From positions 23,773,946-23,837,945 of the forward strand of contig CM022665.1 of the NCBI GenBank assembly GCA_012295275.1: a stretch of DNA of 64,000 bases. The letters run 5' to 3'. This document shows, in pieces, positions 56,151 through 64,000 of this stretch (its first letter is position 1; each line of letters opens with the position of its first letter). A program made the position numbers and the translations under genes. Under the pieces are notes generated by a model that saw only the letters and a program-made list of their open reading frames with translations, searched no databases and was not told the origin of the DNA. Source of the DNA: Chrysomallon squamiferum. Taxonomy: Eukaryota > Mollusca > Gastropoda > Neomphalida > Peltospiridae.

Positions 56151-56872
56151 CAGTGGTACCTTGACTTATGGGTTTAATTCATTCCATGGCTGAGCTCACA
56201 ACTCAATTTGCTCATATATCAAATCAATTTTCTCAAATGAAATTAAATGAAATACCATTAATCTGCTCCAGCCCCCCAAAAATCACCCCAATTTTTTTAA
56301 CATGTTTTTAAATAAGAAAAATCTTTAAAATGTATGTAGAAATGACAAATAAAAGATAATGTAATGAAATAACTTGGTTTTGTAAAATGTACAGGGTTAG
56401 GGTTTCTCCATCTTTTCATGGACAGAGGTCCGTACCTTAGAAACTATTTTAATGCCTTTGGCTGGAGATATAACCTTTATCGACTCCTTCTGCTTCAGTA
56501 TCATACATATTGCAAAAATATTACACTTGTACTGCCTAGCCATGTTGACTACATGCACACCTCACTCATGTTTTTGTATTATTTCATGCTTTAATTCAAT
56601 GGACATCATATACTTCTTCTTCTCAGCACAGTCTTTTGCACTCACTTTCTTAGAATCCATGGATATTTTGCAAAACACAACAGAGATGCTTCCATGGCCA
56701 GGTAACCATGTGAAGCAAACAAGTGAGACATGCCATGCTGGGCGGATGTTATGGTGTTCATTGCGCCAACTAGCGGCAGCATATCTGAAGCTTGTTTATA
56801 ACTTGGATTTTGGCTCGCAACTCCAACAAAAAATCGATGGGGTGACTGCTAGTAACTCGAGGTACTACTGCA
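56149..56872. mobile_element. Tigger/pogo-like MITE with terminal inverted repeats
   Basis: The left end CAGTGGTACCTTGACTTA starts at 56151. The right end at 56870 is its inverted copy with about 15 of 18 matches. The left flank is TA (56149-56150) and the right flank is CA (56871-56872), a TA duplication with one change. These ends resemble a widespread class of TA-inserting Tc1/mariner/pogo elements whose termini read CAGTGGTACCTCG. The interior contains the decayed transposase start described separately. At 720 bp it is far too short to be autonomous. Confidence 0.8.
56397..56660 (-). pseudogene. Remnant of a Tigger/pogo transposase N-terminal DNA-binding region
   Basis: On the minus strand, ATG at 56660 opens a frame of MDSKKVSAKD followed by KKKYMMSIELKHEII, the start of the CENP-B-like helix-turn-helix typical of Tigger/jerky transposases, and then ILKQKESIK. 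The frame has an internal TGA and ends at TAA 56399-56397 after 87 codons. The internal stop looks like CGA-to-TGA decay. The catalytic DDE domain is absent. Confidence 0.75.
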
Positions 56873-59526
56873 TTTGATTTTTCTTTCTTTCGTTCTTAAA
56901 AAAAAAAGAAAAAAGAAGGCAAAAACCTGAAACAAAAAATAACCCACAATGCTGAATCTGAGTTAAATTTTTGTGTGACCTACTGGTATTATGCCTCTGA
57001 GCTAAGACTCATTCTAAAACATCCAGCACTTTCAACATAAAGACTATAAATGAGACACAAATGATGTTATCTTTAGAACAGCATTATACTATAGGCTACA
57101 TCAGTTTTCCTGAATTTTTGGTTCCTAAACCTTTCAGTGTTGTCATTTTTTTCTTGGCTAGGAGTAACATAATAATTTAATAAATAATACTTCTCACTCT
57201 GAGCAGCTAAATGTGCATCTCCTGTTTAGAGCATCATGCACTACTACTAATTAAAAAATATTAAATATAAATTAAATGATTTTAAATGCCTGGTGCTAAT
57301 TTTATCCAGTTTAAAAGAGGTTCCAAAACCACCTGTATCTGAATAATCAATTGTAATGTTGTACAAATCACATTTCTGTTGGAGAGGCAAGCCATAGATA
57401 TACACTGTCAATGTGAAAGTATGAAACATAATTCGTTTCCTGTTTCAATCATGTTCACTGCACCCTTGGATTACTGAACATTCCGCTGGTTGAGTTTATC
57501 ACAGAATGAGTTTATCACAGTTTATTTGCTTTTTTTGTCATTGTTAATTAATAAGAACAGTACATGGAGTGTAATCCGTTATCGACAGAACAAAAATCAC
57601 TTGACACTTAATAACGATTAAGATACGCTGACATCTTGTTAATGAAAATAAATGCTCCAATGAATTTTAAAATTTTACAACATATACCCAAATGTACATG
57701 GATAATGTATTCAAGTTATTAAATAATGATTTTCATTTGAAACAGTTGTATAAATTACATAACATTTTTCAGATACTTATGATTCTAAAACATGACAGCA
57801 TTAGCTAAAACCAAGAGTATAAATTGTTGTAATTTAAAACAAAGCTGAACAAAGCACTGTAGAACAAAATATTGACCACAATACATAAAGAAAGAAAACT
57901 ATTTTATAATAGCCTGATTGGTTTTTATTCTCCTTAATAAGTTTAATAATAAAAGCAGAAATTTAATCAATTTTAATATACACAACAGTTTATGGTGCTA
58001 TTTGAAATATAAATGAAATTTATCATTAAATATATACATACATATAAAATTTTAACACATCACTGAAACAGATCATGAAATTTCAAAGAAAATATATTTA
58101 TAGTTCAGAATAAATAAATGAGTGTACATAATTTTCTACATCCAGACTATGAAAAAGAAATTAATGGTGACAAAGACAGAGGCATGTTACGTTATATTAA
58201 AACAAATTATATTAAATATTTAATTTTTAAAGTCCAATCAGTGATTTTTTTCTGAATAAATTACTGTAGTGCTGTGTTAATTAATATTTTAATGATCACT
58301 GATAAGCTGATTACAAAATCTAAAGAACAAAAAGAGAAAGAAGAAAGTATAAAAGATAACTAATAAATGGCCAAAAAATAAAATCATGTAATTGCTAACA
58401 ACTTTAAATAATCATATAAAATTTTAATATACCCTATCTTTCAAAGTCCATAATTAATTTAAATTTTGAATATATATATATATATGAAAATTAATTCACA
58501 GACAAAAAAATATATTATAACTTATTTTTATATCGAAATTGGTTTCTTCATAAATGGTTCTGTAGCAGTGATTAATGTATTGTCTTAGAATGTGAAGGCC
58601 TCAGGACAAATTATACAGTGGACTATTTCTTTTTTTTCCAAATTGTAATGTCATATATATTTCATTGCATATCGCCATATGTATCAGAATCAGCTGCAGA
58701 ATTATTAGATGATCTAAAAACAATGTGCATAAAGACAAATTTAGTTTTATTAAGATTATATTGATAAATGTAAAATACTCAATATTATGAAACAATTTAA
58801 ATACTTTCAAATTTGTATCTCAATCAAATGAAACTTTAAAATGATTTAACTGATCTTGGAACCTGTGGAATAAAAGCTAAATGTGTACACCGTATAAGTA
58901 GTACTACTGGTTAACTATGACAAGCATAATATTGATTAAATTTAAAGCTTCTAAACGTGTGTACATTCTTAAATTAAATACATTTTATGTGGATGACACT
59001 GTCATAAACTGATAAACAATACATATATTTTCTTAAGTCAGTTGATTGTAATACTGAAAACATTTATTAATACAAAATTGACATTAAAGTTTTTTGTGTT
59101 ATTTTTTTTGTTTTTTGCACCTCTTTTTTTTTAAATTAACTGGTATTTACACTATTAAATCTATTTTAGTCATTGCGATACACACACCCATTAAAAAAAA
59201 AAAAATTCATAGAATGATAGACAAAAAAATAAATGAAAAAAAAAAAAGAAAGAAAAAAAAAGCCCCTTAAATTAAAATCAAAAATAAATTACATTATTTA
59301 AATGAGCTTCCTAATGTATTTCGCTAAAACATATTTTAATAAACTTACGATTTACATTAGAAATCCAAGCAGTTCAAGTATCAAGTTGAAATAGCACAAC
59401 CAAACCTATAAACATAGTTGACATTGTCACTACTATGAGCAACTGCTGTTTAACCTGTTAATACGCTGCTTTTGCGATTGAAAACAAACGGGAAGTACCA
59501 GTTAGTTTGAGAATTAATCATATTGG

Positions 59527-59590
<64 letters not shown>

Positions 59591-60239
59591 TATGTATATA
59601 TATATGTATATATATATATGTATGTATATATATATGTATATATATATGTATGTATACTATATATATATATATTATTATTTTTTTTTTTTTTCATTTGTGG
59701 TGAGGGTATATACTTATTATACTACTAGTGAAAATAGACACATATTATTAAATATTAATTAATTAATTAAAACATTTAAAATTATTTTAACAGATTTGTA
59801 AGATATAAATGTTATAATTTACAAACAAAAGAAACAACGTAACACTGATTTGCTGGTTAAAATATTTAATATATATTTTTTTTGTTCAAAAAAAAGTAAA
59901 CTTATTACATTTTAATTTCACTTTTCGATCAGTGCTTCAAGATGATATACATTTTACTTATCTATTTACTTTTTTTGTTTGTTTTTGGTTTGTTGATGAA
60001 AATTAAGTTGGAAAGAAACATATGGCATATTCATACTCATCAAATATAGCTGTTATATATTTTCTTATCTAATTACTTTCTATTCGTTTCAATTTTGTTT
60101 AAAATTATTAATATAACTATTTTCGCCTAATTTTCGATTTTAAAACTAATCAGAGCAAATAACAGAAATTTAGAGTTCAGATTTTCTTAAGTTCGTTTGT
60201 GGCTCTTTACGGTTGAAACACAGCACTGTAAATTCATTA
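56873..60239. other. Intergenic region between phosphatase and CENPF, no gene seen
   Basis: AT-rich, with microsatellites including a TG/TA compound array at 59528-59674. Any phosphatase 5' UTR exon would be expected in or near this interval but cannot be identified from sequence alone. Confidence 0.5.
59528..59674. repeat. Compound (TG)n-(TATATG)n-(TA)n microsatellite
   Basis: About 26 TG units, then TATATG/TATG units, then TA. Spurious Cys/Val and Tyr/Ile open frames run through it. Confidence 0.95.
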
Positions 60240-60266
60240 TGCGCATGCGTAAGCGGGAAATTTGAA
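60240..60266 (+). promoter_or_regulatory. Candidate CENPF promoter elements: NRF1-like palindrome and CDE/CHR
   Basis: TGCGCATGCGT at 60240-60250 is close to the NRF1 palindrome (TGCGCATGCGCA). Directly after it, GCGG (60253-60256), four bases GAAA, and TTTGAA (60261-60266) form a CDE-like site plus a canonical CHR with the 4-nt spacing typical of G2/M genes such as CDK1 and CDC25C. The elements lie about 2.05 kb upstream of the CENPF start codon, which is in a second or later exon because a splice acceptor precedes it. Motifs are seen; function is inferred. Confidence 0.55.
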
Positions 60267-62304
60267 GTTCGATGAATATTTTTTATTTGTATTATATGTT
60301 TAAATAACACAATATAGAATATTTTTCAACATTACTAACTAGATAAGGTAAAACTATTTTATTATTTTTAACGATGATTGTGGCAGTATAAAACTCCATT
60401 AATAATATATAAGTGTAAATATGAAAGTGACAGAAACAGAAAGTTCAAAAACAATTTGAATTCTGATTTCAGTTGGCTATTCGGAGTATTCCGATCGCTG
60501 CAAAACAATTGCCCGCCGATATCGGACGATCGTTTTATTACTTTGCATAAAGTGATATTTGGAGTTATATCATGGTTAAATATAATTTCATGACATATAC
60601 ATAATAATGATAATACAATAATTTTAAAATTATTTTTGAAAAGTAATTTGTATCTTATTTATTTGCGGTTTTTAATACATTTTTATGATTTAAAAAAAAA
60701 TTATTTATCGATATAATCATAATAATGGAAGCCGAAATTTAATAAATGCATTTATTGGTAGAAAAACATTATTTATATTTAACTAGTTATTTGAAATTGT
60801 ATTTGATTATGGATATTATTAATGAAATGGTATCCTTCACTTGTACCTTACTATCTTAGGTTAAGACTGTAACAGTAACATTGTAAATGTAACATGTTCA
60901 ATGATGTTGAAGTGAATTACATATAATGATAAATTATTCAAATATTGGTTATTGAATTACTCTCTGCCTGGAAATGTATTTTCAGTTTAACACATGTGGT
61001 AACTGAGAAATTAAAAACTAATGATTTTTCAAAATTTGTTTTTATGTGTATTTAGAAAAGTCTACATTATTATTATATTGGTTAGATCTAAGGTCTGAAA
61101 CATGATTATGATAATGATAGATCCTAGATCATACCTTTTCAGTCTAGTCAATATATTCACTAGGTTAGTTTTTAATCCAAAACTGATTTATTGGCAACAG
61201 TTATCTCTTTTTTTGTGTTATCATTTTACAAAAATCCCACCATTGACACCTGTAAACCATTAACACTAACGTGTACAAGTGTCATTAAAGAAATTTGAAA
61301 TTTTAGCAGAAATGAACCTTCATCAGTCGAAATCAGATACGGAATCTTTGTGTTTTCAAAGCATTCACCAGGTATGAAATGCCAGAATGAATAAAATATA
61401 GGCAGATTGATACATTTGTTAACTTGGGTTTTCTCTTTCATTTTTTTGCCTTGTGTTAAGGTTGGTATGATATTAAACATCAAATTAACCGATATTTTTT
61501 TTTCAATTTGGCAAGATGATTGGAATAGTGCAGTTGCAAACAAAGTTCTTTCTGTCAAGGCAGCCTTTGGAGACTAGCAGGATGGTATAGTGTTGTGTCA
61601 TTGTTGCACTGGTTATACTTATTTGACCAGTTCAGTTATCCTGAAAAGGGATCGTTGACCTCAGTGTGAACACTGTCACTATTCTCTGACAATACACCAC
61701 ATTTTTTGGAATGTCATTATCTTAAGCAGATTAGGAAAGTTATGTAATGGAATCATTTTGATTCCATCCTGAACTTATTTGAAAATATTTAAGTTACAAC
61801 ATATTACTTTAAATTTTAATTTAATCAAACCCGTACTTTTAATTTTGCACAGCTTTTTACACTGTGTTTTAATTAATTTTTGAATTTTTCTGTATAATGT
61901 AATCACCATTTTTGTTGTATTTACCTTTGGTTTGACACCCAGTAGCTGATATTTATACTATGCTGGGGTGTTTTAAATATCCATTCATTCTTTATTTTCT
62001 TTTTTCTTTTGATTGTTTGATTGATATCGTTTTCTAAAAGTAGTCAAAGTTTGGCACAGTTACTCAAATGATGATTAAAAATATTAGATATGTTAAAAAA
62101 ACAATTTAAAAAATTGCTTGCATTTTGATTTCATTATAAAATTATACAGATGTCTATAGCATTTTAACAAAATCTAATTTGATGAGACTTGCTGCTGTTT
62201 AATACATACCTTTTTAAACTTTCCAATTTGGAAAAGTACACTCTAAAAATATAAAAGATAAAGTGTGCTTATATGGTACTAATTTGTATTGATAATCTTT
62301 TCAG
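60267..62304. other. Probable 5' UTR/first intron of CENPF
   Basis: No coding exon recognised between the candidate promoter and the acceptor at 62303-62304. The minus-strand 110-codon frame at 61226-61558 lacks coding features. Confidence 0.45.
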
Positions 62305-62306
62305 AC

Positions 62307-62318
62307 ATGCCAGCATGA
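62307..62318 (+). other. Minimal upstream ORF overlapping the CENPF start codon
   Basis: ATGCCAGCATGA: the first ATG of the exon encodes three residues and its TGA overlaps the main start as ATGA. This matters only if ribosomes see this ATG first; upstream 5' UTR is unknown. Confidence 0.4.
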
Positions 62319-63634
62319 GTTGGGTGGCAGATGAATGGAAAGATGGATTACCAGCTCGGGCATTACAGAGAATAGAACAAATTGAGAAACAGTTCGAACG
62401 CATTAAAAAAGAAAGAGATCAAAAGCAGTTTCAATTAGATAGTCTAGAACAGGTAATCCATATATTTACTAAGACACAGTTAGTGAAAAAAAGAAATGTT
62501 TTTGAACCTGTACTTCAAAAGAGTATTATTACTTAATATTTGATAGCCTTTGGATGTGTATTGTTGTTTAGATAAATATCATTACTACATTTTTCTTTGC
62601 ATGAAGAATTATTTATACGCCCCTGATAACAATAATGAGAATAACTAATTTATTTTGAAATGTAGTGAAAGGAAGAGTAAATGTGTTATTATAAGATTGA
62701 TTGTTTCATCTTTCATTATCCTGAAACAGATAATGTTGTAATGAAAATATGAAATTGCAATTTTATATATAATTTTATATATAATTACTGGAAACATCTA
62801 CTGAAATGTATTACTAACTTTGTATTCTCCTCAACTGCAGGCACTACAGAATCAGAAGCGTAAATACGAAGAAGAAAAGAATGAACAAGTACGTCTAAAA
62901 CGCGAAAACCAGTCTCTGTTGGAGTCTTGTGATGACTTAGAAAAGAAGAGAGAAAAACTTCAGCAGGAACTACTTACAAAAACAAACCACCAGTCATGCT
63001 TGGAGGGACAACTGTCACACTGTAAACAAAGTATTGACACAGAGACTCATAAGGTATATTATAATAATTTGTAGTGAAGGAGAAATTTGGTTGTTATCTA
63101 TGACAAGGAAGCAAAGTAATTTTGTTATTTTTGTGGCTTTTTTTTTTTATAGAAATTACAAATAAATTAACTACTATTAAAACAATGTTACTTGCTAAGT
63201 GGTTTTTGTTTTTGTTTTTCTTAAGACATTCAAATGTAGTCATACTTTCAGAAGCATAAAAAACACAACAAAAAACCCCCACAGAATTATTATGATTTAA
63301 TGTAGCTTAATATACAAATATTTCTTTTTTGTTTTGTTTAGTTTCAGAATCACAGATGTTATAAAATTAAATTTATGTGTTTTGATTTTAAAGGCCAGTC
63401 AGCTGAAACATGAACTTGAACAGTCTCAGAATGCTCATAATGAGTCACTTAAAAAGCTGGAGAAACTTTCAGCAGATCACCAGAAATTACAAGAATATTC
63501 TAACCACCAAAAATCACAACTTGAAACTCAAAATGAAAAGATTCGCAATTTAGAAGTTGAAGTCAAACGACTGCCTGCAGTGGAAAACAGAGGCAATAAT
63601 AATAGATTGCCAACCAACACAATCAACAATGATG
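62315..63634 (+). CDS. CENPF: Centromere protein F (CENPF/mitosin), N-terminal exons; gene continues beyond the window
   Basis: Coding exons 62315-62452, 62841-63053 and 63394-63634 (phases 0, 0, then 1) have good splice sites: an ATCTTTTCAG acceptor before the start exon and a GGTAAAA donor after the third. The start MSWVADEWKDGLPARALQ and QFQLDSLEQ|ALQNQKRK closely match the N-terminal domain of vertebrate CENP-F, including the exon junction after LDSLE. The 197 residues seen are a continuous coiled coil (Lys/Glu/Gln-rich heptads). Vertebrate CENP-F is a very large (about 3,100-aa) coiled-coil protein of kinetochore, nuclear envelope and microtubules that peaks in G2/M. The rest must lie to the right. 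A 3-codon upstream ATG frame overlaps the start. Confidence 0.9.
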
Positions 63635-64000
63635 GTAAAATTTTAAATTAATTTTTAAAAAAACAACTTTTGTATCAACTTTATCCTTTATGTAAAGTGT
63701 TCAACACAATATAATAATAATTTTTGTCAAATGTGAACTTTTATGATAGCCAGGCAGAGACATAGTCTGATCATTAGATCTTAGATTCAGCATGTATTTC
63801 TGTTGGGAAACTAATATAAGATTTATTTGTAGATGTATTGATTTAATTTCATTATTTTCTCCAGCTGACACTGTTAAACAATGAAGCTATATGAAAGTCT
63901 AAAGAAATAATGTTTCCCTATTTCTGATAAGAATTAACCATTCTTAACTTTCCTGTTTTATTTTGCAATTTTTAATTCTAATTTATAGGTTTTTATAAGC

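Noticed and set aside
56452-56877. Plus-strand 141-codon open frame
   Set aside because: Lies entirely inside the Tigger-like MITE, antisense to the transposase remnant, and runs through the right TIR.
59507-59762. Cys-Val and Tyr-Ile-rich open frames
   Set aside because: They are translations of the TG/TA compound microsatellite.
63865-63885. Possible fourth CENPF exon after a CTCCAG acceptor
   Set aside because: It would be in phase but meets a stop after six codons, incompatible with a large CENP-F; the true next exon is probably beyond the window.

Overview
The window is nuclear DNA of an animal. It is AT-rich and full of microsatellites, and its genes are split into short exons by GT-AG introns. 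Exon content and the long A/T-rich introns suggest a lophotrochozoan invertebrate, most likely a mollusc, but only the assignment to an animal is firm. There are no bacterial operons, CRISPR arrays, rRNA or recognisable tRNA genes.

Layout, left to right: (1) 2.5-7.0 kb, plus strand: five exons of a secreted protein with a signal peptide and two cystatin domains. (2) 12.2-13.4 kb, plus strand: two exons from the middle of a cathepsin F-type papain-fold peptidase. The two pieces look like one cystatin-cathepsin F gene, but the propeptide, active-site Cys and active-site His/Asn exons are not visible. (3) 16.7-25.6 kb, minus strand: a complete hnRNP U family gene (SAP, acidic, RS-like, SPRY, P-loop ATPase-like and RGG regions; 18 coding exons, about 915 aa). 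(4) 27.1-29.7 kb, plus strand: EFCAB2/DRC8, an axonemal EF-hand protein (6 exons, 164 aa). (5) 30.7-31.4 kb: a TIR-bounded MITE-like element. (6) 32.2-33.9 kb, plus strand: an acylphosphatase (4 exons, 98 aa, one of them a 17-nt microexon). (7) 37.7-53.7 kb, minus strand: a complete FERM-PTP phosphatase of the PTPN14/PTPN21 (Pez) family (19 coding exons, 1186 aa). One of its introns holds an unrecognised intronless gene-like locus with two long overlapping frames, and a second broken coding remnant on the other strand. (8) 56.2-56.9 kb: a Tigger/pogo-type MITE with a decayed transposase N-terminus. (9) 62.3 kb to the right edge, plus strand: the first three coding exons of CENPF, running out of the window.

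The most informative feature is gene order. HNRNPU(-)/EFCAB2(+) and PTPN14(-)/CENPF(+) are both head-to-head pairs, and both are neighbouring head-to-head pairs on human chromosome 1q, so the window appears to preserve two ancient microsynteny blocks. Upstream of CENPF, near 60.25 kb, there is an NRF1-like palindrome followed by a CDE/CHR-type cell-cycle element with the canonical 4-nt spacing; this fits the mitotic expression expected for CENPF. I did not find a new multi-gene system. The strongest candidate for something undescribed is the dual-frame locus at 38.9-40.6 kb.

Exon boundaries were called by eye from splice signals, reading-phase continuity and family resemblance. UTRs and transcription starts are not resolved.
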